DNA of 64,000 nucleotides, taken from the NCBI GenBank assembly GCA_902533625.1, contig CACAMI010000005.1, positions 27,844-91,843 on the forward strand, written 5' to 3'. The notes under the pieces are model-generated. The model was not told where the DNA came from, did no database searches, and saw only the letters and a program-made list of their open reading frames with translations. This stretch comes from an uncultured Alphaproteobacteria bacterium. GTDB taxonomy: Bacteria > Pseudomonadota > Alphaproteobacteria > Rhodobacterales > Rhodobacteraceae. A program made the position numbers and the translations under genes. Below are positions 27,093-36,479 of the stretch, piece by piece (position 1 is the stretch's first letter; each line of letters opens with the position of its first letter).

Positions 27093-27881
27093 ATGGCGCA
27101 AGAAAAAAATCATGATTACCACATTTTAGATCCAAGTATTTGGCCCTTTCTAGGAGCGCTCGGAGGATTTACGATGTTGTTTGGTTCAGTTTTGTTTTTT
27201 CATGACAAAGGACCAGCTATGCTCATTATAGGTTTATTATTGGTATTATACGTAATGTATGGCTGGTGGTCTGATGTGGTGAGAGAGAGTAGAGCGGGCG
27301 ATCATAAGCCAGTAGTCCAACTGGCACTCCGATATGGCGTAATAATGTTTATAATTTCAGAAGTAATGTTTTTTGTAGCATGGTTTTGGAGTTTTTTTAA
27401 ACACGCTCTGTTTCCTATGGAGGCCTCTGGTGGCGTATTTCCACCAACAGGTATACAGACATTTGATCCATGGCATCTTCCACTTATTAACACTTTAATT
27501 CTTCTATGTTCAGGAGCTGCAGCAACTTGGGCACACCACGCGATAGCCCATGACAATGATCGAAAAGGTTTGGTAAACGGATTAATTGTAGCGATTGGTT
27601 TTGGTGTCTTATTCACTGGGTTCCAGATTTATGAATATAGCCATGCTGCATTTACTTTCTCAGAAAACATTTATGGTGCTAATTTTTTCATGGCAACGGG
27701 GTTTCATGGATTTCATGTTCTAATTGGAACCATATTTCTTTTAGTGTGTTTAATAAGGGCATCTAATGGACACTTTACACCAGAGAAGCATATAGGATTT
27801 GAAGCTGCTGCTTGGTACTGGCACTTTGTCGATGTTGTATGGCTATTTTTATTTTTGGTTGTGTATGTTTGGGGTCGTTAG
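27093..27881 (+). CDS. ctaE: Cytochrome c oxidase subunit III
   Basis: A 262-residue, seven-helix membrane protein. Typical segments are [29 protein letters not shown], the conserved [15 protein letters not shown] and the C-terminal [20 protein letters not shown]. It stabilises the oxidase core and its proton uptake. Spacing to ctaG is 19 bases, consistent with co-transcription. Confidence 0.97.
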   Translation: MAQEKNHDYHILDPSIWPFLGALGGFTMLFGSVLFFHDKGPAMLIIGLLLVLYVMYGWWSDVVRESRAGDHKPVVQLALRYGVIMFIISEVMFFVAWFWSFFKHALFPMEASGGVFPPTGIQTFDPWHLPLINTLILLCSGAAATWAHHAIAHDNDRKGLVNGLIVAIGFGVLFTGFQIYEYSHAAFTFSENIYGANFFMATGFHGFHVLIGTIFLLVCLIRASNGHFTPEKHIGFEAAAWYWHFVDVVWLFLFLVVYVWGR

Positions 27882-27935
27882 ATCTTTTTGCTACTTTGAA
27901 AAGAATTTAATTAAATAACTGAAGTTAATGAAACA

Positions 27936-28607
27936 TTGGTATATAAGGTTTTTGTTCCTATAATTTTTAGTCTGATTGGAGTAGGTATTCTTGCTTCATT
28001 AGGGTTTTGGCAGATTCAGAGACTTAATTGGAAGGAAGACTTGCTGAGCAGTATTGAGATACAGATTAATCGACCTAGCGTAGCATTGCCACTTGACCCA
28101 AAGAAAAGTGATGATCAGTATCTAAAAGTAGCTGTTGAAGGAATTTTTCTTCCTGGTGAAATTCATGTTCTAACTTCTGAGAAATTTAAAGGTCCTGGGT
28201 TTAGAGTAATTATGCCTTTCCTGACAAACTCTGGCTCCACTATTTTGGTAGATCGGGGTTTCATTTTAGAAAAGTTCAAAGATATTCAAAAGACAACTGA
28301 TTCAAATTTTGTTGAGGGCAATCTTCTATGGCCGGATGAAATTGATTATTTTACACCAAAGCCAAATCTCGAGAGAGGTATATGGTTTGCTCGTGACGTA
28401 CATGAGATGTCAGAGCATCTTAAGACAGCTCCTATATTACTCATTGCTATGAACGAAAATAAGGCTGACAATCATATTAACCCCAAACCTTTAACAATCG
28501 GTATCCCCAATAATCACTTTGAATATGCAGTTACGTGGTTTTCTTTGGCAATTATTTGGTTTTTTATGACTATTTATTTTTTTTGGTCTAGATTAAAAAT
28601 AAATTAG
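27936..28607 (+). CDS. SURF1-family oxidase assembly protein
   Basis: A 223-residue protein with the two-helix SURF1 layout: an N-terminal helix followed by LGFWQIQRLNWKEDLL, a soluble periplasmic domain with IMPFLTNSGSTILVDRGFI, and a C-terminal helix after NNHFEYAVTWFSLAIIWF. SURF1 assists heme A insertion into subunit I. Start is TTG at 27936; no in-frame ATG gives a better start. Last oxidase gene of the operon. Confidence 0.92.
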   Translation: MVYKVFVPIIFSLIGVGILASLGFWQIQRLNWKEDLLSSIEIQINRPSVALPLDPKKSDDQYLKVAVEGIFLPGEIHVLTSEKFKGPGFRVIMPFLTNSGSTILVDRGFILEKFKDIQKTTDSNFVEGNLLWPDEIDYFTPKPNLERGIWFARDVHEMSEHLKTAPILLIAMNENKADNHINPKPLTIGIPNNHFEYAVTWFSLAIIWFFMTIYFFWSRLKIN

Positions 28608-28618
28608 GAGAATAACTT

Positions 28619-30016
28619 TTGCTTTATATATCTACTCGAGGTCAAGCAACTCCACTCGGATTTAAAGAAGCTGTATTATCTGGTTTGGCAAGTGATGGGG
28701 GGTTATATATTCCTAAAAATTACCCATTATTTTCAGAAGAGGAAATAAGAAGTTTAGAGGGATTAGATTATGTAAATCTAGCATTTAATGTAATGCGAAA
28801 ATTTATTGGTCCTGAAATATCCGATCCTGAACTGTTTCAAACTATTAATACTTCGTACGGCAGCTTTGGAAAAGGAAATTTCTGTCCTACTTTAAGTATA
28901 GACAATAATGAGTATTTGCTTGAATTATATCATGGACCTACCCTGGCCTTTAAAGACTTTGCAATGCAATTTATTGGGAACCTATTTGAATTATTTCTCT
29001 CTAAGGAAAGCAAAAGATTAACGATAGTGACCGCAACTTCTGGTGATACTGGGTCAGCGGCCGTAGAAGCTTTTAAAGGAAAGCAACAGGTTGATCTCTA
29101 CGTTCTTTTTCCAGAAGGTAGGATATCAGACATGCAAAGACTCCAAATTACCACATCAAAAGATTCAAATATTTTCCCAATAGCGATCAGGGGTGATTTT
29201 GATGACTGTCAAAGGATGGTGAAGGAATTATTTGGAGATGAGGTCTTTAGGAATGAAGTGCATTTGAGTGCGGTGAATTCCATTAATTGGGCAAGAATTT
29301 TAGCACAAACGGTTTATTATTTTAAAAGTACTTTTTCTATAGTTTCATATAGAGATGGAGTAAATTTCTCGGTACCTACGGGAAATTTTGGCGATATATA
29401 TGCAGGATATGTGGCAAAAAAAATAGGTCTGCCGATTAATAAATTAATAATCGCAAGTAATCAGAATGACATCTTGCAAAGGACCTTGAAAACTGGTGTT
29501 TATGACAAAAAAAATGTTACCGCTACAATAGCACCTTCAATGGATATTCAGGTTTCTTCGAATTTTGAAAGGTTACTTTTTGATCTTTTTGAGGGTGATC
29601 AAATTGAGGTTTGTAGGCTAATGAATGAACTTTTTAAAAATAATTTATTCAAGCTTAATGATAAGTCCTTGAAGAATTTTAGAAAAAATTTTTATGGAGG
29701 CTCTGGAAATGATCAGGAACTTAGGGAAGAAATTTCTTTCTTTTATAAAAACTTCAATAAAATTATTTGTCCTCACACAGCGGCTGGTACAAGAGTAGCA
29801 AGGCAGTATCTAAAAAAATCCCCAGAAACCCCTATGATTTCATTAGCAACAGCCCATCCAAGTAAGTTTAATGATGTTATAGATAAAGTTTTAGATCTTC
29901 AGGTTGAGATTCCATCTAGATTAAAAAGGTTGCTAGATTTAGAAGAAAATTTTGATGTACTGACGGATGATGTTGAACAGTTAAAGCAAGTCATTTTGGA
30001 TGGGAAATTATCTTGA
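28619..30016 (+). CDS. thrC: Threonine synthase
   Basis: A PLP enzyme converting O-phosphohomoserine to threonine. The 465-residue sequence has YISTRGQATPLGFKEAVLSG at the N-terminus, the PLP lysine in HGPTLAFKDFAMQF near residue 109, and TATSGDTGSAAVEAFKG. The start is TTG with AGGAG 8 bases upstream. Its stop overlaps the TTG start of the M16 peptidase (TTGA). The thrC–M16–GNAT order after surf1 is typical for Rhodobacterales-like genomes. LysC of the same aspartate pathway lies 3 kb downstream. Confidence 0.96.
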   Translation: MLYISTRGQATPLGFKEAVLSGLASDGGLYIPKNYPLFSEEEIRSLEGLDYVNLAFNVMRKFIGPEISDPELFQTINTSYGSFGKGNFCPTLSIDNNEYLLELYHGPTLAFKDFAMQFIGNLFELFLSKESKRLTIVTATSGDTGSAAVEAFKGKQQVDLYVLFPEGRISDMQRLQITTSKDSNIFPIAIRGDFDDCQRMVKELFGDEVFRNEVHLSAVNSINWARILAQTVYYFKSTFSIVSYRDGVNFSVPTGNFGDIYAGYVAKKIGLPINKLIIASNQNDILQRTLKTGVYDKKNVTATIAPSMDIQVSSNFERLLFDLFEGDQIEVCRLMNELFKNNLFKLNDKSLKNFRKNFYGGSGNDQELREEISFFYKNFNKIICPHTAAGTRVARQYLKKSPETPMISLATAHPSKFNDVIDKVLDLQVEIPSRLKRLLDLEENFDVLTDDVEQLKQVILDGKLS

Positions 30017-31275
30017 CGATACATTTTCATTCCTTAAGTAATGGCCTCAGAGTTGCTGTTGAAGAGATGCCAGAGATAAGGACTGCTTCTATTGGAGTAT
30101 GGGTAAATGTAGGGGCACGTTATGAAAAAAGAGAAGAAAATGGTATCGCTCATTTTTTGGAGCACCTAGCTTTTAAGGGAACAAAAACAAGGAATGCTTT
30201 AGAAATTGCAGAGAAAATCGAAGATATTGGTGGATATATTAATGCATACACAGGCCGGGAGGTAACGAATTATTCTGCTAAGGTTCTTTCTGAACATGTA
30301 AATATTGGTCTAGACGTTTTAAGTGACATAATCCTTAATTCAACTTTTCTTGACACGGAAATTGAAGTTGAAAGGGAGGTAATTATCCAAGAAATCGGAA
30401 TGTATTTGGATACTCCGGATGATGTAGTTTTTGATTGGCTCCAAGACGTCTGTTATCCAGATCAGCCAATAGGCCGGAGTATTTTAGGAAACCCGGAAAA
30501 CGTTAAAAGGTTTGGGCAGAAAGACTTTTTTAATTTTCTAAGAAAGTATTATGCTCCTAAAGAAATGATTGTTTGTGTGGCTGGAGGAGTAAGGCACTTA
30601 GAGGTATTTCGCATAATAGAAGAGAAGTTTGGATTTTTGGATGCCATAGATACTCCTAAGCCTATTAAGGCAGAATTTGGAGGTGGTGAGTATAGGAAGG
30701 AAAAAGACTTGGAGCAAGCTCACTTTGCTTTTGCACTTGAGGCACCAAAACTAACGGATCCAAAATTGTATGATGCACGAGTATTTACTTCAATCTTAGG
30801 GGGAGGAATGTCTTCTAGGTTGTTTCAACAATTAAGAGAGAAAAGGGGATTGTGTTATTCAATTTTTTCATTCATTGAAACTTTATCAGATACTGGCTCA
30901 ATAATGATTTATTCTGGTACGGGTAGAGATCAGGTTGGTGAACTTTCTAATGTTGTTGCAGAAGAATTAAAAAAACTGGCATCAAATGTTATGGATAATG
31001 AAGTGAAAAGAGCTAAAGCCCAGATGAAGGCAGGCATGTTAATGGCATTAGAGAATCCCTTTAGTAGGTGTGAAAGAATGGCACGCTCCTTGACTATATG
31101 GGGGCGAATTATTGATTTGGAGGAAATAATAGAAAAAATAGAAGAGGTAAATGTCCAAAAAGTTAAGGACTTTGGTTTAGCATTGCTCAATAATAAAAAG
31201 GCAGGCTTATCGCTTTATGGGCCGATTACTAAAGCCCCAGAATTGTCACATCTTCTGTCAGTTTTAAATAAGTAA
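30013..31275 (+). CDS. M16-family zinc peptidase (processing-peptidase-like)
   Basis: A 420-residue peptidase with the inverted zinc motif HFLEHLAFKGT (HxxEH) near residue 51 and the downstream Glu in the VEREVIIQEIGMY helix, so the active subunit is complete. The C-terminal half holds ILGGGMSSRLFQQLREKRG, the glycine-rich loop of MPP-beta-like proteins. It starts at a TTG that overlaps the thrC stop. Cytoplasmic or membrane-associated; substrate unknown. Confidence 0.92.
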   Translation: MTIHFHSLSNGLRVAVEEMPEIRTASIGVWVNVGARYEKREENGIAHFLEHLAFKGTKTRNALEIAEKIEDIGGYINAYTGREVTNYSAKVLSEHVNIGLDVLSDIILNSTFLDTEIEVEREVIIQEIGMYLDTPDDVVFDWLQDVCYPDQPIGRSILGNPENVKRFGQKDFFNFLRKYYAPKEMIVCVAGGVRHLEVFRIIEEKFGFLDAIDTPKPIKAEFGGGEYRKEKDLEQAHFAFALEAPKLTDPKLYDARVFTSILGGGMSSRLFQQLREKRGLCYSIFSFIETLSDTGSIMIYSGTGRDQVGELSNVVAEELKKLASNVMDNEVKRAKAQMKAGMLMALENPFSRCERMARSLTIWGRIIDLEEIIEKIEEVNVQKVKDFGLALLNNKKAGLSLYGPITKAPELSHLLSVLNK

Positions 31276-31279
31276 GCTA

Positions 31280-31849
31280 ATGTTTTTATGGCAAAAAAAA
31301 CTCATTTCATTAGAGAATGAAAAAGTCTTCCTAAGATTGCCAAATAGATCTGATTATATACCTTGGGTAAATTTACGGAGTAATAACTTTTCATACCTTT
31401 CCTGCTGGGAACCTGACGGCGCATTAAGGAAAAATTCATATAGTGATTTTAAAATTAGAGTGGAGTGGGCGAAGAGAGGGTTCAAAAATAAGGAAGTTAT
31501 ATCTATGCTAATATTCCGAAAACCTACCTTAGATTTAGTAGGTTCAATTACTTTGGAGAATGTAAAGTTTAGTCCTTTTTATTCGGGTTACATAGGTTAT
31601 TGGTTAGGGTCAGAATACTATAGACAAGGACTTATGTCAGCTGCATTGGGTTCTGTTATTAATTTTGCAGTAAGAAACTGGAAAATTACAAAAATATCGG
31701 CAGCAACCCTGCCAGAAAATACAGCATCAATAAATTTGTTAAGGAAATTTGATTTTTCTGAAGAGGGCATTGGGAGAAAATACCTCAAAATAAAAGGTAA
31801 TTGGAGGGATCACATGATTTTTTCTTATTTAGCACCAGAAAGAAAATAA
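31280..31849 (+). CDS. GNAT N-acetyltransferase, RimJ/RimL-like
   Basis: A 189-residue GNAT protein. The acetyl-CoA loop region is YIGYWLGSEYYRQGLMSAAL, followed by LPENTASINLLRKFDFSEEG, both typical of the RimJ/RimL group that acetylates protein N-termini. It starts 4 bases after the M16 peptidase stop and ends the operon. The target is not predictable. Confidence 0.88.
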   Translation: MFLWQKKLISLENEKVFLRLPNRSDYIPWVNLRSNNFSYLSCWEPDGALRKNSYSDFKIRVEWAKRGFKNKEVISMLIFRKPTLDLVGSITLENVKFSPFYSGYIGYWLGSEYYRQGLMSAALGSVINFAVRNWKITKISAATLPENTASINLLRKFDFSEEGIGRKYLKIKGNWRDHMIFSYLAPERK

Positions 31850-31879
31850 ATAAAAAATGAAATTCGAAGGTAAAACTAA

Positions 31880-33295
31880 ATGAGCGACTTGCAGCCTGTA
31901 GATTCTAAAATTATTGAAATTCTGGAAAATACCATTTCTGGTGATATTTTTTCATCTCTGGATGAAAAATACAAAATGGAACCGAGAGGTAAATTTCATA
32001 ATACTGCTAAGTTCGTCGCAAAACCTCGTACCGCCAAAGATGTATCAGAAATAATCAAGTGTGCAAATTCTTTGGGGTTTGGAATAGTTCCTTATTCTGG
32101 CGGATCGGGGCTAGTTTGTGGACAAATTTCTACAAGTGGCCAACCACTGCTCTTATCTCTAGAGCGGTTAAATAAATTAAGAGATTTCGATCCAATTAGT
32201 GGTATCATTAAAGTTGAATCTGGCATGATTTTGTCAGAAGTAAAACGCCTAAGTCAGAATTATGGAAGACAGTTTCCATTAACATTGGCTTCTCAGGGAA
32301 GTTGTATGATAGGTGGAAATTTAGCAACGAATGCTGGAGGGGTTAATGTCCTAAAATATGGCAGTGCACGTGATTTGTGCCTAGGAATTGAAGCAGTGTT
32401 GGCGGATGGTAAACTCTTTAATGACTTGAAGGCATTGAAAAAGGATAATTCAGGTTATGACATAAGAAATTTATTAATTGGCTCTGAGGGAACTTTGGGA
32501 GTCATTACAGCTGCTTCACTAAAAACATTTCCAAAAACAAATAATATTGCAGCTATGGTTTCCATCAGATCGCCTAATGAGGCAGTTGAATTATATAGTT
32601 TTTTAAATTCTAGATTAGAATTTTCCCTTCAGGCATTCGAATTAATAAGTTCAACTGGAATAGAGTTTTTAAGTGTGACAGGCCTTCGCAAATCATTCCC
32701 AATAAACTCAAAAAGAGACTGGTTTGTACTGTTGGAGGTAGGATCAACGGAAATAAGTTTGTTAAAGGATTTTTTCGAGTCTTGTCTATACGAAGCTAAT
32801 GAGAAGGGGGTAGTTGATGAAATAGTTGTATCCCAAAATGAGCGGCAGTACGATTCGTTGTGGGAAATTAGAGAGTTGATTCCGGAAGCTAATCGGTTAA
32901 TTGGAGCAATTTCAAATCATGACATCTCTTTACCTATAACAAAAATAGCAGAATTTATTGGTAAGGCAGAGGAAGAAATATTAAGAATTTCAAATTCTGT
33001 TAGAGTAAATTGTTTTGGCCATGTTGGTGATGGTAATTTACATTTCAATGTATTTCCACCAAATGGAAGTTCAAAAAAAGAATTTGATTCTTTTTCTGAG
33101 AAAATTACAGAAAAGGTAAATAGTTTAGTTTTTGACTATAATGGTTCTATTAGCGCGGAGCATGGTATTGGACGATTAAAGAAAGATGACTTATGCAAAT
33201 ATTCAGAACCTATGAAGCTTGAATTAATGAAACGAATAAAAAATACTTTTGATCCAAAAAATATCCTGAATCCTGGCAGTATTTTTATTAATTAA
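31880..33295 (+). CDS. FAD-binding oxidoreductase (GlcD/D-2-hydroxyacid dehydrogenase type)
   Basis: A 471-residue PCMH-type flavoenzyme. The FAD domain has PYSGGSGLVCGQIS near residue 73, GGNLATNAGGVNVLKYGSAR near 150 and LIGSEGTLGVITAASLK near 197. The C-terminal FAD-oxidase domain contains CFGHVGDGNLHFNVFPP and SAEHGIGRLKK, with the conserved His pair. Best relatives by architecture are D-2-hydroxyglutarate and D-lactate dehydrogenases. Neither GlcE nor GlcF follows, favouring a stand-alone D-2-hydroxyacid dehydrogenase. Confidence 0.9.
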   Translation: MSDLQPVDSKIIEILENTISGDIFSSLDEKYKMEPRGKFHNTAKFVAKPRTAKDVSEIIKCANSLGFGIVPYSGGSGLVCGQISTSGQPLLLSLERLNKLRDFDPISGIIKVESGMILSEVKRLSQNYGRQFPLTLASQGSCMIGGNLATNAGGVNVLKYGSARDLCLGIEAVLADGKLFNDLKALKKDNSGYDIRNLLIGSEGTLGVITAASLKTFPKTNNIAAMVSIRSPNEAVELYSFLNSRLEFSLQAFELISSTGIEFLSVTGLRKSFPINSKRDWFVLLEVGSTEISLLKDFFESCLYEANEKGVVDEIVVSQNERQYDSLWEIRELIPEANRLIGAISNHDISLPITKIAEFIGKAEEEILRISNSVRVNCFGHVGDGNLHFNVFPPNGSSKKEFDSFSEKITEKVNSLVFDYNGSISAEHGIGRLKKDDLCKYSEPMKLELMKRIKNTFDPKNILNPGSIFIN

Positions 33296-33317
33296 GAATT
33301 CTTGCCAAAATCTCTAC

Positions 33318-34544
33318 TTAGACTTTATCTAGCTCAAATGCATCATGGAGTACTTGGACAGCCAGCTCCATATACTTTTGCTCAACAAGGATAGATATCT
33401 TAATTTCTGATGTTGATATCACTAGTATATTTATGTTTTCATGTGCAAGTGACTCAAACATCTTTTTTGCTATACCAGCATGGCTTCTCATTCCAATGCC
33501 TACAATGGATACTTTTGCTACCTCAGTGTCAATCACACAAGCTTTAAAAGATATTTCTTTCTTCTTCGAGGCTTTATGTATTGCCGCTTCTGCCGCTGAA
33601 ACCTGAGACATAGGGCATGAAAATGTTATGTCTGTAGTTTCATTTTCCGATACATTTTGGATAATCATATCGACGTTTATCCCAGACTCAGACAGGGGCC
33701 CAAATATGGCGGCAGCAATTCCAGGCTTGTCTAAAACTCCCGATAGAGTAACTTTTGCCTCATCCTTTGAGGAGGCTACCCCTGATATCATTCTACTTTC
33801 TAACATTTTGTCCTCTCTACAAACTAATGTACCAATTTTTTCTCGAAAACTACTTAAAACTTGTAAATTTACATCATATCGCATTGCTAGTTCAACAGAT
33901 CTTGTATGAAGGACTTTTGCTCCCATTGAAGCCAATTCAAGCATTTCCTCATAGGAAATTTTATCTAACTTCCGAGCATTTTTTACTATACGAGGATCTG
34001 TTGTAAAGATACCTTCTACATCGGTAAATATATCACATCTTTTTGCATTAAATGCCGCTGAAATAGCCACTGCAGTTGTGTCAGATCCGCCTCTTCCAAG
34101 TGTACTTATTCTATTTTCTTTGCTAATGCCCTGAAAGCCAGAAACTATAGCAACTTTCATACCTTCAACAAATTTTTTTTCAATATTCTCTGTTTTGATT
34201 TCTAATATGCGTGCATTCGAATGCATTGACGTCGTGATAATAGGAATTTGCCAGCCCATCCAACTTCTTGCTGGGATACCGAGGTCCTGGAGTTTTATTG
34301 CAAGTAAACCCGCAGTTATATTTTCCCCTGTACTAACAATAACATCATATTCTCTACCATCATAAACTGGTGACGTTTGTTTAACTTGCTCTACTAGCCT
34401 ATTTGTTTCACCAGACATCGCTGAAACAATGGCAATAACCTTATTATTCTTTCGTACTTCTGAAGCTATAATTCCAGCCACATTTTCTATTCTCTCAAGA
34501 TCTCCAACAGATGTACCTCCAAATTTTTGAACAAGATATGACAT
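33318..34544 (-). CDS. lysC: Aspartate kinase
   Basis: Phosphorylates aspartate at the head of Lys/Thr/Met synthesis. The 408-residue protein starts YLVQKFGGTSVGDLERI, with LGRGGSDTTAVAISAAFNAK near 137 and CDIFTDVEGIFTTDPRIV. Two C-terminal ACT domains follow (VDMIIQNVSENETTDITFS and VSIVGIGMRSHAGIAKKMF), where lysine/threonine feedback is sensed in homologues. It is monocistronic and convergent with the flavoenzyme. Confidence 0.96.
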   Translation of the reverse strand: MSYLVQKFGGTSVGDLERIENVAGIIASEVRKNNKVIAIVSAMSGETNRLVEQVKQTSPVYDGREYDVIVSTGENITAGLLAIKLQDLGIPARSWMGWQIPIITTSMHSNARILEIKTENIEKKFVEGMKVAIVSGFQGISKENRISTLGRGGSDTTAVAISAAFNAKRCDIFTDVEGIFTTDPRIVKNARKLDKISYEEMLELASMGAKVLHTRSVELAMRYDVNLQVLSSFREKIGTLVCREDKMLESRMISGVASSKDEAKVTLSGVLDKPGIAAAIFGPLSESGINVDMIIQNVSENETTDITFSCPMSQVSAAEAAIHKASKKKEISFKACVIDTEVAKVSIVGIGMRSHAGIAKKMFESLAHENINILVISTSEIKISILVEQKYMELAVQVLHDAFELDKV

Positions 34545-34588
34545 TTTCTTCGCTTAAATAACTGTAATACTATTGATAAAATTTTATG

Positions 34589-35017
34589 CTAATGCGACTT
34601 TCGATTGAACCAAGGTAAAGGTGTCACTGGAATCTCATCTTCAATAAGCTCTAATGTTTCTTTTGGAGTGGCTTCGCCAATTATCGAGCGTTCCGGTGCA
34701 TCACCTTCATGGATCTCACGTGCTATTTTAGCAAAGTTTCTACCAACGTTTTCTGAGTTTTTTTCAATCTTTTCTTTAAAATCTTTAAGAATTTTTTCAG
34801 CTTCAGAATGAGGCTTCACAAGCATATTTTTTTTAAATTTTGTATTTTTAGACTCTGTTTGCAATCTTGGACTCATCAAGTCTTTCTTGATCTCACTGCA
34901 CCCACAAACTTCGCAAGATAATTGTCCTAGTCCACTAAGTTTATCAAAAGTTTCTGCAGATGCGAACCAACTGTTAAATTTGTGACCATTTGTACACTTA
35001 AGATTGTATAAAATCAT
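34589..35017 (-). CDS. DUF1178 family protein
   Basis: A 142-residue protein with the family N-terminus MILYNLKCTNGHKFNSWFAS and a Cys cluster (C8, and CEVCGC near 35–40) resembling a zinc ribbon. The middle is charged and the end reads ITPLPWF-like (VTPLPWFNRKSH). The family is widespread in alphaproteobacteria and has no known function. It follows gcrA by 19 bases and may be co-transcribed with it. Confidence 0.92.
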   Translation of the reverse strand: MILYNLKCTNGHKFNSWFASAETFDKLSGLGQLSCEVCGCSEIKKDLMSPRLQTESKNTKFKKNMLVKPHSEAEKILKDFKEKIEKNSENVGRNFAKIAREIHEGDAPERSIIGEATPKETLELIEDEIPVTPLPWFNRKSH

Positions 35018-35036
35018 GATATCTTTTTCTGTAACT

Positions 35037-35588
35037 TTACTTTGCTTTTCTTTCTCTTTTCAAGGAAATAGGCTGAAAAGCAATACTAACATGGGTGGAG
35101 CAATACGGTTTGCCTTGTTCCGAAGGGTGACCGCAGAACCAGAAGTTTTCAGTAGCTGGATCTCCTATTGGCCATTTACAAGTTCGCTCTGTCAATTCCA
35201 TAAGATTCAATTTCTTTGCATTTTCCTCTAATTCAGCGATGTTTGCCAGAGTTGCCTCAGGTAACATATTTTTATCACCTTCAAGACCATCTACATGCAA
35301 GTCATCAAATTTATCCGATTTTATTTGGGAAAAATCTTTATTTTTACTATTATTATTTAGTTGCCTCTGAAAATTATCTGTATTTTTTACTTTAGCGGGT
35401 CTTCCTCTCTTTTTCGTTATGATTTTTTTTTCTGAATTTTCCGATCTATTCGAAAGACCTAGTCTGTGGATCTTTCCTATAACGGCGTTTCTAGTAACAC
35501 CACCTAGTTTTTCAGCAATCTTACTGGCGCTTTGCCCCTCAGACCAAAGTTGCCTTAATTGTTTTATTCTTTCATCAGTCCAGGCCAT
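35037..35588 (-). CDS. gcrA: GcrA cell-cycle regulator
   Basis: A 183-residue alphaproteobacterial regulator. The N-terminal DNA-binding helix-turn-helix is MAWTDERIKQLRQLWSEGQS followed by ASKIAEKLGGVTRNAVIGKI and HRLGLSNR. The middle is disordered and basic (KKRGRPAK). The C-terminal sigma-70-interacting domain has RTCKWPIGDPATENFWFCGH and KPYCSTHVSIAF. In Caulobacter it activates promoters carrying methylated GANTC sites. DUF1178 follows downstream. Confidence 0.96.
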   Translation of the reverse strand: MAWTDERIKQLRQLWSEGQSASKIAEKLGGVTRNAVIGKIHRLGLSNRSENSEKKIITKKRGRPAKVKNTDNFQRQLNNNSKNKDFSQIKSDKFDDLHVDGLEGDKNMLPEATLANIAELEENAKKLNLMELTERTCKWPIGDPATENFWFCGHPSEQGKPYCSTHVSIAFQPISLKRERKAK

Positions 35589-35679
35589 GTGTATTTCTCC
35601 AGAAATATTTCGATCTCACGTCTATAAATAAGCTAATTTTTAATGTAAACAAGATATTTTACTTAGGTTAACGAATAAA

Positions 35680-36438
35680 ATGAACCACGTTGGGCTATTT
35701 ACTCTAGTTGAAAGAGAAACAAAGAGATTTGGGTCGGTATGGGGCCAAACTGTCTTAGCTCCGATTTTCTCTACCTGTGTATTCTTAATTATTTTTTTTC
35801 TAATTTTTTTGAAAATGAAAGTATTTCAAATCAGGGAAAATTATTTTTTATTTCACCTGGTGCAATTATGATGGCCGTAATTCAAAATGCCTTTACCAAC
35901 ACGTCATTTTCTATTTTAATATCCAAAATTCAAGGAAATATCGTGGATAATTTAATGCCACCACTTAGTAGCTTTGATTTGTTACTTGGGCTCAGCATTG
36001 GATGGTCAATTAGAAGTTTGATTATTGGAAGCTTGTCACCAATATTAATTTTTCCATTAATTGGTTTGACGTGTGACAATATTTTTTTTGTTCATACTCT
36101 ATATTCTATTAGCAAGCTTTGAATTATCACTTCTGGGTATAATGGCCAGAATTTTTTGTGAGAAATTTGATCACTTGAATGGAATTACCAATTTTCTAAT
36201 TACACCTTTAGCTTTTTTATCCGGGACGTTCTATTCGATAAATGTCCTTCCAGAATATCTCCAAAATCTTTGCTATTTGAATCCAGTTTTTTGGTTAATT
36301 GACGGAGATCGCTTTGGAGCTTTAAATTTCTCTGACATGAATATTTTTTATGGTATCATGTTTACATTAGTGTTTATTTTTCTTTTGTTTACCGCTAATT
36401 GGATTTTATTGTTTCGTGGGGTCCGACTTAAAAACTAA
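35680..36438 (+). pseudogene. ABC-2 type transporter permease, interrupted by two frame changes
   Basis: Three overlapping frames together give one ABC-2 permease of about 252 residues, the family's normal length: MNHVGLFTLVERETKRFGSV (from 35680), then FFISPGAIMMAVIQNAFTNT and KIQGNIVDNLMPPLSSFDLL, then FELSLLGIMARIFCEKFDHL and TFYSINVLPEYLQNL to the stop at 36438. The first change (missing base) falls in the T8/T7 tracts around 35790–35812, the second (extra base) in the T8 run near 36080–36090. Homopolymers make assembly error, a real pseudogene or slippage all possible. No ATP-binding partner is adjacent. Confidence 0.8.
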
Positions 36439-36479
36439 AAATAGTTCTATGGATTAATTTTCTCTATTCGTTTATCCAT

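Noticed and set aside
35739..36122. A separate small membrane protein gene
   Set aside because: It is the middle part of the same ABC-2 permease, continuous in sequence homology with the frames before and after it.
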